Notes under the pieces: model-generated | The model's database searches: none | Seen by the model: only the letters and a program-made list of their open reading frames with translations | Told to the model about the DNA's origin: nothing | Translations under genes and position numbers: made by a program | Source of the DNA: Bremia lactucae | Lineage: Eukaryota > Oomycota > Peronosporomycetes > Peronosporales > Peronosporaceae | DNA length: 36,163 nucleotides | Assembly (NCBI RefSeq): GCF_004359215.1 | Contig: NW_027152030.1 | Coordinates: forward strand, 1-36,163 | Reading direction: 5' to 3' | Shown here: piece after piece, positions 20,823-30,897 of the stretch | How positions within the stretch are numbered: the stretch's first letter is position 1 | Layout: every line of letters starts with the position of its first letter

Positions 20823-21544
20823 AAAATGCAATTTTGTACTACCTGGAGGTACTACGAAGTTGTTGCCGCGTGTCATTGGCCTTTAACGGTGGTAGAAGAG
20901 GTTGAAGACCTAAATTATAGGCTCACTTTATCCCCGTATATGATGACGCATCTCGTATATTACGAGGGTCGTCTGAAACGGTTTGTAGAAGTAAATGAGG
21001 TCACATACCCCCATCCGTCTTAGGAGACCGATGGAGACGCCGACTTTGAGTCGATCGGGTGAGAGACCGTATAGGTGAAAAACTCTCAGCCGAATGACTT
21101 CTCCCATCACAAAAAGGACTCAAAGAGCGATGGATGCCACGCGCATAATGCAGGCTCCTTAGCATCAACTTCTCCAGGATGTCAAGCCGAAAATTCAGGC
21201 GTTCATAACTCTGACGATTCCACGCACGGACATCCTGAAGATCCGAGGTCAGTCGCAAGACGTGACCCTCGAAATTCACAATACGTCGTTCGGCAGTGCT
21301 TAACGCCTGTGACTGAACGGACGAAGGTAAGGCAGCCACGATTAGGTGGGCGAGATCGCTACTCCTATCGGGCGTGGCCTGCACTGATAGATGCGGGTGG
21401 GAACCAACGCTTCCTTGTTGAAAGCTGCTTGCCCACCGCTCCGTGAGGCAAAGGTATCAGATCCTCGTGCAATGGAGAGGTTTCCCGAAGAGTTTTGACT
21501 CTTGGGAACCGATCGATACCCTACGTATTGACTGCCCGGCTTAG
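20823..21544 (+). pseudogene. Chromovirus integrase C-terminus and chromodomain
   Basis: After a deletion that removed the zinc-binding and DDE integrase core, the sequence resumes at LTVVEEVEDLNYRLTLSPYM and HLVYYEGRLKRFVEVNEVTY (about 20880-21006), the integrase C-terminal barrel region. A polar linker follows. At 21366-21440 ALIDAGGNQRFLVES introduces a chromodomain, whose core RQRYQILVQWRGFPKSFDSW and EPIDTL lie at about 21445-21525 and end at a stop at 21542-21544. Chromodomains tether integration to chromatin marks. The two parts are in different frames. A convergent minus-strand gene ends 22 bp further on. Confidence 0.8.
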
Positions 21545-21566
21545 TGACTGTCTATAAAAAGGAGCA

Positions 21567-22447
21567 CTAGCTTGAGGCCTCTTTGCTAGTCTCAAATGGA
21601 CCAGCAGAAGTAGCGTGTTGAGAAGAAACAGAGAATACAGTACCGCCCATGATTTCTTTCACACGCAAGCAGGCGAAATTAATTCGCTGCGGCCGCTGTT
21701 TCTTCGCATCGGAATGCAAATGAATGCGGCGCATGAATTTCGCCTCGTATTTGCCGGGCGATTCACTTGAACGCAACACGACCGGGATCGGGAAAGTACG
21801 CTTAAGCGATATTCCCTGACCCTTCCATGATTTAAATACGCCATATTAAGTATGAGTTGAGGGGGCATCGGTGATTTGCCACCCGTCACATAGCCAGGAT
21901 CAAAACGACTGGCTTGTGACACTGACTGAGCACGTTCACGTGTCGTCGGCGGAGTTTAGGCTCCGGATCCTCTATGTCAGAACCATTATGTATAATGGTC
22001 TGAATATAAGCCGTTGTGGTTTTACCAACGAAGCAGCGGCTGCGCCTTTTATGGGCGGTGCTCTCATTAATGGTAGCTGCGCTATCCAGCGCAGACGACA
22101 AGGCAGCATTCTTAAATGCTGTCTCCATGTTATGAGTAATGAGAGAAGTTTGAAAGGGCAATAATGCGCCATCATCGTTCCTCCTTAGCTCGTTGTCCGC
22201 ATCACTAGTATGATGTGACAGCAACGTTGCCGACTCATTGTTGTCGACAATGAGCGACGGATCGGCATCCTCACTGCTAAAGTGGGATGGATCTTAAGCT
22301 CCGTTAACGCGACAGCAGCAGTAGCTGTCGGCGTTTTACTAGGGCATTGGACGCGGCCGGCGAGTTAACGCAGCGCGTGCGCTTAGCGCGAGGTTGAGTG
22401 GGCGTCTTCGCAGACGACCCTTTAACATTGCCCCTTTTAGGTGGCAT
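21567..22447 (-). pseudogene. Convergent antisense gene beside the chromovirus pol, hypothetical
   Basis: The minus strand starts with ATG at 22445-22447: MPPKRGNVKGSSAKTPTQPR, then AKRTR, a strongly basic start. After a frameshift near 22300 the frame continues with DPSHFSSEDADPSLIVDNNE and a 112-codon stretch to 21886 (METAFKNAALSSALDSAATI; EDPEPKLRRRHV). A third frame ends FMRRIHLHSDAKKQRPQRIN, then ETSKEASS and a stop at 21567-21569. About 290 residues in three frames suggest a once-continuous gene. It lies tail to tail with the chromovirus pol and before the polypurine tract and 3' LTR, so it is inside the element. I do not recognise the protein; it might bind nucleic acid from its basic end. 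Confidence 0.5.
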
Positions 22448-22590
22448 CTTTGGCGCCGTGTATGTAAGTATAGGTCGCATACCATAAAAAATAACCAAAA
22501 AACCAAAAAAAACTAAACATCTTGTAGATATGTTTAGGCTAGAGTAATTGAGAGAACTAGGCGGCACGTAAAGCATCTCGCAGTTCCTCC

Positions 22591-22610
22591 TTCCTCTTAA
22601 GGGGGGGGGG
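22591..22610 (+). other. Polypurine tract candidate of the chromovirus
   Basis: TTAAGGGGGGGGGG (22597-22610) directly precedes LTR2 sequence starting TATTGGGCTAAAG, the expected position of the plus-strand primer for reverse transcription. A ten-G run could also be an assembly-sensitive site. Confidence 0.55.
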
Positions 22611-22702
22611 TATTGGGCTAAAGTTGCCCTAATGTTACACAGTATCCGTTAAGTAGACTTCGTGTGCTTAAGGGGATGGTCAATTACATAAGTGAAGTAA
22701 CT
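22611..22702 (+). repeat. LTR2 fragment, first about 92 bp only
   Basis: GGGCTAAAGTTGCCCTAATG to ATAAGTGAAGTAA matches 17121-17207. It stops where the gag of element B begins (GGGCTCGTCAC, 22703). The rest of LTR2, including the second half seen at 4235-4690, is missing here. Confidence 0.75.
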
Positions 22703-23290
22703 GGGCTCGTCACATCATCGATGAGCAAATGCAACTTGCATTTGCTCAGTCAACTTTGGCAGGTCGTGCCAAAACTTGGGCACTAGGCCTTACGTTGCGC
22801 GACCCATATGTCTTTAAGTCGCTAGAGGCTTTCAAAGCCAGGCTCCAACAGACATTTGAACCGCCTAGGATTGAATTCAGAGCTCGATCAGAGCTTCTGT
22901 AACTTTAGCAAGGCAAGCGTAATGTTCACGCTTATACCCAGCATATACGACTCTTGACGAGTTGTATCACAAACAACCCAGTCCATGAACACGCGTTGTA
23001 TACGATATTCATGCAAGGTCTTACGGATGGTCCCGTAAAGACCCACCTGTTCCGCTTGGAACTGTACAAACATAAAGAAAGAACATCCGTAGCGGAGCAG
23101 GAGGACTTTAGCTTGAGGCAGGCTCAAGCCAATTCGTCATCGTATCGTCCTCCAAGACAACACGAATTAGGAGGTCCAGGATCTATGGACCTCTCTTATG
23201 TCAAAAGCGAGAAACCTCGCTTTTCGAACAATAAGCGATTGCAGAAATGCGATCACCGAGTACCGAGAGGTACTGAATGTAACTATTGAC
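22703..23290 (+). pseudogene. Gypsy element B: gag, missing its N-terminus
   Basis: Plus strand, starting at codons equivalent to those just after LDDAIR in element A. Motifs are RAKTWALGLTLRDPYVFKSL, EAFKARLQQTFEPPR and PVHEHALYTIFMQGLTDGPV, then the Gln/Ser-rich nucleocapsid with MDLSYVKSEKPRF and a stop after RGTECNY. An amber codon at 22906-22908 is shared with A. The missing N-terminal part with LTR and leader is exactly what stands at 3354-4235 on the same strand. DNA is about 96 percent identical by eye to 15590-16171 in reverse. Confidence 0.85.
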
Positions 23291-24660
23291 CGAATCCTAA
23301 AAAGGGCAACGGTCGCGGGTCCGACGTTGTTGCGAAATCGCAACAGCGAGGCGGGATCGTAAAAAAAACGGTCGGGGTCAGAAGGGGCGCAACGCCCTAC
23401 TGATCCAGCAACCTCAAGAGAATTTGCAATCGACGAAGTTGCTCCAGACAAACAATCATTATGTGTCTTTGAACCTGGTGACGAGGTACCCCTCATCACC
23501 TTGAAATTAAAAGTGACAAAAGTTTTGTCACTTAGAGCCCTAGTGGACTGTGGAGCGTCGAATAACTTTATTCGTCGCCAGTCGCTAGAGGGTCGTAGGC
23601 TCAAATACGTTGAGCGCAACATCCCTCTAGTACTGGATTTAGTTGACAAATTTGATGTCATCCTAGGTCTACCTTGGCTCAGAAAACATGAGCCAAGGAT
23701 CAGCTGGCAGCATCGATCCGTAAAGATGCCTGCCACTTATTCATCAGATGGCCATCTGATGAACGTCTTCGAGCGTCCACAAGCGTGTGGATGTACTCCG
23801 AGTGAGCGCGATCGCCTCACTTGTTGTACGGCTGTTAGTACGACTGTACAAGATCACACTGTGATTACTTATCACTCTGTGGAGTCAGCTGCTGGCGTCT
23901 GTGCGAATGCACAGGCAGTGCCGAAGGTCCGCCACTCGAATAAGCCGAGTGGATTGAGACATGAATGTACGCCTAGCGGGCGACATTCAAGGAATATACC
24001 GGTTGTTTAAAAGGGGCAACACGATGATCCTAGGTCGAGAAGAGATTCGACCGTAGAGGACCCGACTGTGATGGCGCAATCACAGTCGGAAGATGTTGAG
24101 GGAATAAAATCTCACGTACTTGAGGAGAAATCTCCTCAAATAATTAATGCTGAAGTGACTAGACTTCAGTATCCCGAAGGATTGATTCCTCGGCAGCCTG
24201 TGATTAAATCCAAAAAAGAAACCAAGACATTAAATGTCTCAGTTAATGCCGGATCAAGAGTAGGCGCTTTTACTCTTGATCTGTATGCGCCTCCGAAGTA
24301 AACTTCGGAGATAAATCAATTACCAACCCTAAAAATTCAAGCGGTTCTTGAGAGATCTGCAAAGTGGTAGAATCAAGCAGATCTGCGTTCTCAGGACGAA
24401 TACGTAACCGATATTTGGTCAGCGGTAATTTTTGCAGAGAACGAACGGGTCGTCGGCAGCTCATCGATGGACGAAGCGACCTCGATGTGAAGCCTTGGAT
24501 TGAGAGATATACTCCTCAATTCTGGGAGTCACTCATGACAAATCATTTATATAAGGATTTAATTAAATTCAGGGATGCATTTTTAAAACAATCCAATGCA
24601 AGTTGCCTAAGGATAAAGGCACTCGAAATGAGATTGAGCTCAAACCGGGCTCGAAGTACT
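23291..24660 (+). pseudogene. Gypsy element B: protease and linker
   Basis: The protease frame (23501-24010) starts MKLKVTKVLSLRALVDCGAS and keeps DVILGLPWLRKHEPRISW. Compared with A, about 108 bp are missing between the peptide YVERNIP (23605-23625) and LVLDLVDKFD, removing part of the flap region, so the protease could not fold. The linker continues through 24068-24301 and degraded sequence to the RT start. Stops in the linker are the same as in A. Confidence 0.85.
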
Positions 24661-26055
24661 GTGTCATGAAGCAGTGGCCACACTGTCATGTGATCAAGTA
24701 CTTGCGGTCGAAAAAATCTTTATCGATCGATTAAAAGCGGGCCATGTAAGGGAGGCAACCTCCCCACATAGCTCTCCGACCTTCTGTGTGTGCTTAGGTT
24801 ACAGGAGGGTGGCGGATAGTGAACGCATTCAAAAAACGGAATGCTGCGACGGTCTGGGCTCAAACGCCGATACCTAGAAAAGACGAAATAATAATAGGTA
24901 TGTCTAAGATAACCATCTTGACGTCTTTGGATCTGATGGATGGATTTTATCAGATCCTTATGCATGAACGGGACATCCCGAACACAGTAGTGGGCACTTC
25001 TAGTGGGATTCTCTGGGAATGGCTAGTTATGTCATAGGGGCTCAGTAACGCCTTTGAAACATTCAACAGATGCGTAACGAATCTGTTGAGACCGGTGCGA
25101 TAATTCGTACCGAGTTATCTTGACGATGTATTCGTCCACAGCCGGGTCATCGGACAGAAAGATCGACGTGGAAGTTTATAAAACTCACGTTCGTCAAGTT
25201 CTTACACTTATGCGAAAGCATAAGTTGTACGCAAATCTCAAGAAGTGAATATTCGCTGCAAGCTAAATACCACTTCATGGGTGTGTCGTCGGAAAACACG
25301 GCGTGCGCCGTAATCCCGAAAAGATCAAGGAACTTACAGACTGGCCAGTTCCAGTCAATGTCAAGAAACATAGAAAGTTCCTCGGATTAGCGGCGTACGT
25401 GCACAAGTACTCACGCAATGATGCCGAGATCATAGTTCATCTCTCTTGTTTTTTAAAAAAAGACGAGAAATGGCTCTGGAACGCTGATTGTCAGCGTTCG
25501 TTTGAAGGTGTTAAGTATAGCTTGATGCAATCGCCCATCTTGGTGATTGCAGATCAAGACAGACCATTCCATGTGCTCTGTGACGCCAGCGATTTCGGAA
25601 TCGGCTGTGCGTTAACGCAATACGATACAGACGACGCGGAGAGCGTCTTCTGTTTCTAATCGCGTCAGGCTGCAACCAGCTGAACGCAATTTCCCAGTGC
25701 ATGACAAGGAGCTCCTTGCCATGAAATATGCACTGGCTAAGTTTAGGGTCTATCTCCTCGGAAAAAGACCGTTTTTATCGTATATACGGACCATGCGTCA
25801 TTTCGCACGGCCGTAAATAGCCCACACTCCTGCAAAGGATGGCGAGGTGGCTATCCTTCTTCGCGGAGTAAAATTTCTCCGTGGAATATAAACCAGGACG
25901 ACTTATTGTCGTCGCAGATGCATTATCACGCCGACCCGATTTCGAGCCGGCTGCGCATTCTAACAGTGGAAATAATCCCACTGTTGCAGCACTCATTTCA
26001 AGTGTTCCGTCATCAACCTTATTTGATGAAATGAAGATAGCCTACGCAGAAAATC
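24661..26055 (+). pseudogene. Gypsy element B: RT and RNase H
   Basis: RT motifs are AGHVREATSPHSSPTF (about 24740-24790), LTSLDLMDGFYQILMHERD (24918-24975), and SYLDD (25113-25127). Stops at 25035-25037 and 25101-25103 are identical in position to those in A. The connection region reads WPVPVNVKKHRKFLGLAAYV. RNase H keeps VLCDASDFGIGCALTQYDTD (first catalytic Asp present, unlike A), HDKELLAM and a frameshifted YTDHAS region, then VVADALSRRPDFEPAAHSN. Identity to A is near-perfect up to about 25328 and clearly lower beyond it. Confidence 0.85.
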
Positions 26056-26880
26056 AGGACCTTTGGATCATCTGATGAATCCATCCGATAAATATTTTAA
26101 AGATTTACCGGCTTTATATCGATCGTCATCCGATCGATACACAACGCGCAACGGCTTATTGTATTACACAGCCGTTGCCGGCGACACTCAACGTGTCGTC
26201 GCCCCAACTTACAATGATCTGCGCTTGCGCATCATGAATGAGTGTCAGAATGCACCAACAAGTGGGCATCGTGGACGTGAGAAGACTTACCTCACAGTAA
26301 ATCGCGACTTTTACTAGCCCCGCCAGTATCAGTTCGTGTGCAAGTACATTCGTGCTTGCGAGGTATGTAAACTGGTGAAGCCTAGCTCTTCATCTCGTGC
26401 ACCTCCCCAAACTCTGCCACTTCCAGCAGAATGTTATCAGTCCGTATCTATGGACTACGTCTTCGGATTTCCCGAAGCCGATCACAAAACAATGAAATAC
26501 TTGTTTTGTAGGCATATTCAGCAAGATGGTACATCTTGTTGCAAAACTAGAGACAATCACGGCTCCGGACTGCGCCCGTGTCTTTATCGACACGGTATTT
26601 AAACTCCATAGTTTTCCCCGGGGACTGGTCTCGAAACGAGATTTACGGTTTTTGGTGGAGTTTTGGCAATCCGTATCCGATCTCTCCTGACTATATCAAC
26701 TTTTGGTCATCCAGAAACATATGGTCAGACAAGACGCGTAATAAGCGTATTCGAAGCGATAATTTGAGGTACTTATACAGGCCGCTCTGTAGACTTGTTT
26801 TTGAATTCTCTTACACGTGGTTCTTAGTGGCGTCTGCTCCAAAATACCGTGAATCTTCCATAAAAGATAATTGAAGTTCA
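26056..26880 (+). pseudogene. Gypsy element B: integrase, catalytic residues lost
   Basis: The zinc-binding region reads TRNGLLYYTAVAGD, then NAPTSGHRGREKTYLTVNRD and KYIRACEVCKLVKP (26240-26380), with a stop at 26315-26317. The first catalytic Asp lies in SVSMDYVFGFPEADHK (26435-26485). In the second Asp motif, VSDRDPRF of element C is here VSKRDLRF (about 26622-26645), and the Glu motif DGKTERVN is replaced by YGQTRRVI. The enzyme is therefore doubly inactive. Similarity fades by about 26880; the C-terminal tail, antisense gene and 3' LTR are absent. Confidence 0.75.
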
Positions 26881-28095
26881 TCTTGTTTGGAAAGTGGCTC
26901 GTAAATCGTAGTATGCCAAGTGTTTCGTCTTTGCAATTCAGCTGTCAAGACGTACATCGATGCTGCAGCCGAATTTCGAGGTTATATTTGACAATCTTCA
27001 GTCCCTTTTTTGAAAGATGTAGTTTTATTCCACCAAGAGACTTATACTAGCTCACGTAGAATCACACGCCCGATTCGACGGTACAAACCGTTCCAGCTAA
27101 AACTTTTTTCGTTTTGCAAAGTTGTAGGATGCCAAAGTCGCGAATTTTAACAATCTTATTTTAAAACACAGAGCCGTGCCGCTTCAAAACGGACCGTCGA
27201 TCCAGCCGGCAAGGGCTTAAGTTTCACTCGTAGCATTTGTCGACAACGAGTTTTTCTGCTGAGGTTGCGCCGCCAACTCAAATTAGTTGCTGAGAAATTT
27301 GATTTTTCGTGGTTTAAAAGTGGCATGTCGACAACTACAAATATAGTTTTAAACAATGCATGTTTTAATAAATCTCGTACCAGGCATGCCTCGCCTTCTA
27401 TCAATACTGCCTTAGTCGTGGGTTTTTCTGCTCTTTCGCGTGAGCGAATAACATTGGCTGAATCGTAATAATCTATCGTACAGATTTAATTGTTTGTCAA
27501 AATCTGACCTTTATGAGATTTGAAAGCCGTCTTTTCGCTATTACTCGACATCAAAGCATCGTTGGGCAGCGCAATCGATTCAGCGTCGAATTTAGTCTCG
27601 AAAAAAGCCGCTTTGGGCGGTATCCGATTCGGAATAAGATTCTTGGTCTGGCAAAATTGTTTTCCTGGAACACCGACTCAACTTCCTAGTCCACTCGGCT
27701 CGTTCCCAATCGCAAAGAGACACGCTCCAAAATGTGAAAGAGACACTTTCTGTAGGAAGTATCCGCTATAGCATACGCCGTTGGATTATAGAAGCACCAA
27801 ATTGGGAGATTAGAACATATGTTTATGCACACTTTAAGTACTTGAACTTGATTTTATAAACTCTTATAAGTTATACAAGAATATTCTATTCAAAAGAAAT
27901 TTAATTTCGCAATATGCCCTTTTTTAAGAAGCATATTCTGGCTCAAGATTTTGGAGACACTGACCAAGTACGTTAAAAGTATAGTCGTTATAATATTTCC
28001 TTTTAAATATTCTTGTTTTTGTTGATCGTTTCAGCAAAATGGTCGTATTGTTGCCATATCGGAAACTATTAATTGTTAACCAGCCAGATATTCTT
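26881..28095. other. No gene recognised
   Basis: Non-repetitive-looking sequence with several short open frames (27156-27404 minus, 27265-27468 and 27520-27771 plus) that show no motif. I cannot tell degraded host DNA from an old element. Confidence 0.4.
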
Positions 28096-28264
28096 CCGCT
28101 ATATTCGACATCTGATTTATTTGCTTGTGCAAACTGTAGTCGACGGGGAAATTGAAAGCCAGTCAAGGATTAATATGAATCCGCTATATTTGGCATCTGA
28201 TTCCTTTGCTTGTGCAAACTGTAGTCGACGGGAAATCGAAAGCCAGTCAAGGGTTAATATGAAT
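28096..28264 (+). repeat. Tandem duplication of about 85 bp
   Basis: 28096-28180 and 28181-28264 share CCGCTATATT, TTTGCTTGTGCAAACTGTAG and GAAAGCCAGTCAAG, with about ten differences and one indel. Confidence 0.9.
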
Positions 28265-28484
28265 TCTATAAATGAAATAGATTAACGTTAGCGGTTTCGG
28301 TTGCGTCGGCGACTTAATAAAGCAAACTGAAGTCGGTTTCTGCTTAAATAGGAAAATTAATAAACCTTTTTTTGATTAGCGGTGATAATAGCATGAACAG
28401 TTAAGAGGATATTTATATTGGAGGGCTAGTAGTAGTATTACTATTATGATGTTTGATTATATAAGTTGGGAAGTTAATAAGGGC

Positions 28485-28550
28485 TTTTCTTACGTCGAAA
28501 TTGAAAGACCTCGCTTTTCGAACAATAAGCGATTGTAGAGATGCAATTGC
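28485..28550 (+). pseudogene. Stray gag fragment
   Basis: GACCTCGCTTTTCGAACAAT and AAGCGATTGTAGAGATGC match the gag tail of B at 23213-23250 on the same strand. Only about 60 bp remain. Confidence 0.7.
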
Positions 28551-28610
28551 TATCAAATTTAAATGAAGTCAACATTAATAGCGACAATAATTTTGTAGTT
28601 CCTCTTTTTT

Positions 28611-28776
28611 TTCCTCTTTTAGGAAATGATATTTATTATTCTTTTCACAGAAAGTAATATTTATTATTTCTTTCACAGGAAATATAATTTATTATTCCTT
28701 TCATAGAATATAATGTTTATTATTCCTTTTAATAGGAAATAATATTTATCATTCCTCTCAATGGAAATAATGCTTA
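28611..28776. repeat. Minisatellite of about six 28-bp palindromic units
   Basis: Successive units carry AGGAAATAATATTTATTATT followed by CCTTTCA-type sequence, with 10-20 percent divergence. Each unit contains AATAATATTTATTATT-like self-complementary sequence, so the array can fold into a row of hairpins. Confidence 0.8.
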
Positions 28777-28829
28777 TGTGACAGGACATCTTTGCCTGCG
28801 TAGAATTTCTTCTTATCTTTAATATCAGG

Positions 28830-28925
28830 TCGATATCCCCAAAAGATTCTTGTGATCACAAACCACACTCTCATGTTGAGTCTGGAGATTCTCGTGCCAA
28901 ACTTGAAGTTTCTAGAAATCGCGAT
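28830..28925 (-). pseudogene. Fragment of the accessory gene, C-terminal coding part
   Basis: The reverse complement CAACATGAGAGTGTGGTTTG followed by TGATCACAAGAATCTTTTGG aligns with 33614-33655, the end of the coiled coil of the accessory gene. About 100 bp remain. Confidence 0.7.
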
Positions 28926-28957
28926 GGGCTGACGGAAGAAAAAAGGCATTGATCTCA

Positions 28958-29055
28958 ACAGATTAGTTCCCTATCTGTTGAATGATACAAATAAATTTCG
29001 TCGTCCCTGTGGCATAATTAGCCACTGCCGAAGCATACCGCTTGAGGATTCTGCT
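28958..29055 (-). pseudogene. RT fragment
   Basis: The minus strand resembles the segment around MPQGLSNAPATFNRCVTNLL of the gypsy RT at DNA level: GGCTAATTATGCCACAGGG, then ATTCAACAGAT and AATCTGTTGAGA, as in 25023-25090. Too short and damaged to assign to a copy. Confidence 0.55.
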
Positions 29056-29264
29056 GTGAAAGTCTAATTATATGCAGCTTAAATCTTTGTGAGTATGAAT
29101 AGTGCTGAGTAAAAAAGGGACTTGTTTAAAGCACCGGAATTAGCGCTCCGTTTCAACGTCCCGAAAATAAGTTACGTCTCGAATGTATCCACACATAGCT
29201 ACACACGCATAACAAGCTAACTGCTACTCCTGAAAATAGGCTTTGTTGCCGCTAAGGGGTACCT

Positions 29265-29345
29265 AATCCGTTGGTCTGGTATGATCAAGATCGATATCAT
29301 ATTCCGTTGTTCGACTCATCTAGGCTTCACTAGCCTGGTGGGGAT
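29265..29345 (+). pseudogene. Fragment of the accessory gene, N-terminal part
   Basis: CCGTTGGTCTGGTATGA and GTTCGACTCATCTAGG resemble 11540-11595 in the accessory remnant near element A, in the same orientation. The fragment is about 80 bp and joins chromovirus protease sequence on the right. Confidence 0.55.
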
Positions 29346-29389
29346 GAAACGGAACTCTTCATCGATGCTTTTTTTTTCGATAGGGAGAG

Positions 29390-29465
29390 TCTGTATGACC
29401 TCATCCTAGGCATGCCATGGTTGAAGACACCAACCATGGATAGGCTGGCGTACACGCGCAATTAA
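29390..29465 (+). pseudogene. Fragment of chromovirus protease
   Basis: ACCTCATCCTAGGCATGCCA and ACCATGGATAGGCTGGCGTA match 18665-18724, coding DLILGMPWL and the WIDWR region. Flanking sequence is unrelated on both sides. Confidence 0.75.
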
Positions 29466-30507
29466 AAACCGACAAGCAATTATAATCGAAATTTTTGGCA
29501 CAAGAATATGCGACGAGTAAAATGTGAACTACATCAGTTTGAATTAAAAAAGCAAATACAGAGCTGCTGAGATGTGTCGCGGTGTATGACGTCTCTTACG
29601 TGACAATCGCCAAGATTCTGACGAATTATTTATCCCGATCGCATTCCAGCTGCAATATTAGTATCTGAAGTTACAAAGGCGATATTAGTATGATAAGCTA
29701 AACAGGAAATCCAAAAAATGCTTATTTGCTAATATGTTATTAATTTATAACGCCTGTCTATAAGAGATATGCGAATAGCTTTTTAGTGAAATCAAAATTA
29801 ATAAGGCAGCCTTTGTCACCGGTTACGAAAGGGCCGATGAGCTCGAAGATCTCGAAGAGGAGGAAACACAGTAAAGTCCATGGAGTGGACGATTAGAACA
29901 CGATACGTCAGAAATCTTGGTGCTGATAAGAGATATATTCGGACGTCTAAAAATTAAAATTTTATAATTAGGTCGTCAAGTTTGGCTCGGGTCACATCAG
30001 CCATTCTACTTATAGATTTTTACCTCAGTTATACTCTTTACGTAGCTTACGGACACTATAATATCACGTTAATGTGCTGTATTGCACTGCAACGGCGAAG
30101 TTTTTTTAGGATAAAGGCAAAAATGAATCTGCAAATGGCTCATTGAGTTTTAAGGACAGTGATGACGGCATGTCATCTACTGCTTTTCGACGACTGCTTC
30201 GTCGAGACAGTTCCTCTGCAACGCATCAGACAAGTCATGCTGACGAGATATTTGTTGTGCTTAGTGGTTGATTAAGTAGAAATATTCCCGCCAATCAGTA
30301 CAAGAGGTGCGTGAATAGCAAGATGCTTTCCAACAAAAAATACGAAGAAAAGCCCACAAAAACTGAAACATAAGAAAATTGTTACTCATGGTGAGTATAA
30401 AAAAGAGCCCTTAGATGCGCCAATTTGAAGCACTTCCGCAAGGCTCAAGTCCGCTGAGCACGATATGCACCTGACCAGGTTGACAGTGCGCCTTACAGCA
30501 AGCGCGT
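29466..30507. other. No gene recognised; contains a copy of fold-back core sequence
   Basis: Degraded AT-rich sequence. About 30310-30450 repeats the middle of the fold-back element (5850-5980): AGCAAGATGCT, CTGAAACATAAGAAA and TTTGAAGCACTTCCGC are shared in order and orientation. Nothing else could be named. Confidence 0.45.
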
Positions 30508-30714
30508 CTATAACAGTAAATGCAGCTTCAGCAGTAGCCTGTGCTCGTGCCTGAACTTCAGACTCTTCCGTGCAAATGATATTACTGCTCGAGACAGTAA
30601 TAGCACTGCCGCTTGTGTCATAGCACGAGACACACTTTTCTGGTGACTCGCCTCGAAGTCTGGTCTGCGCGATAACGCGTCAGCCAAGTTGACTAAAGCC
30701 AAATATGCTGCCAA
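30508..30714 (-). pseudogene. RNase H-integrase linker fragment
   Basis: The minus strand reads VNLADALSRRPDFE, the conserved end of gypsy RNase H (compare VVADALSRRPDFE in B and C), followed by a degraded linker. No other pol sequence adjoins it. Confidence 0.65.
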
Positions 30715-30897
30715 TTAAAGTTTATTTCTGAATGCCTTAGCATTAAAAATGGTCGTCGACTGGCTTGTAGTGACAGCGTCGACATTGATCCTAAGCGAGG
30801 GCATCGCTGGTGGACTAGGGCGAGTAACAGCTCTTCTATAGTTTATCTGTGGACGATGTCCCCAGAATATGACATGCTCATTCTCCGGAACATTTAC

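Larger units (their letters stand above)
22703..26052 (+). repeat. Right arm of a 3.4-kb inverted repeat (element B)
   Basis: Partner of 12722-16171, with about 6.5 kb between the arms holding the A LTR and the chromovirus. Differences include the 108-bp protease deletion near 23625 and a sharp fall in identity after about 25328. Confidence 0.9.

Noticed and set aside
21001..21384. 127-codon minus-strand open frame with helical look
   Set aside because: It lies opposite the integrase C-terminus to chromodomain linker of the chromovirus, whose conserved peptides are on the plus strand. No homologous copy elsewhere in the window supports it.
24270..24464. Open frames of identical sequence opposite A and B linkers (also 14307-14501)
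   Set aside because: They appear twice only because A and B are duplicates; they are antisense shadows of the pol linker.
29779..29874. Open stretch ending in an acidic peptide (ERADELEDLEEEETQ)
   Set aside because: Only about 30 codons, no start and no recognised neighbour; could be a gene end but cannot be supported.
30120..30270. 48-codon plus-strand frame with a Ser/Arg-rich run (FRRLLRRDSSS)
   Set aside because: Considered as an effector-like or gag fragment, but it has no signal peptide, no family motif and is short.
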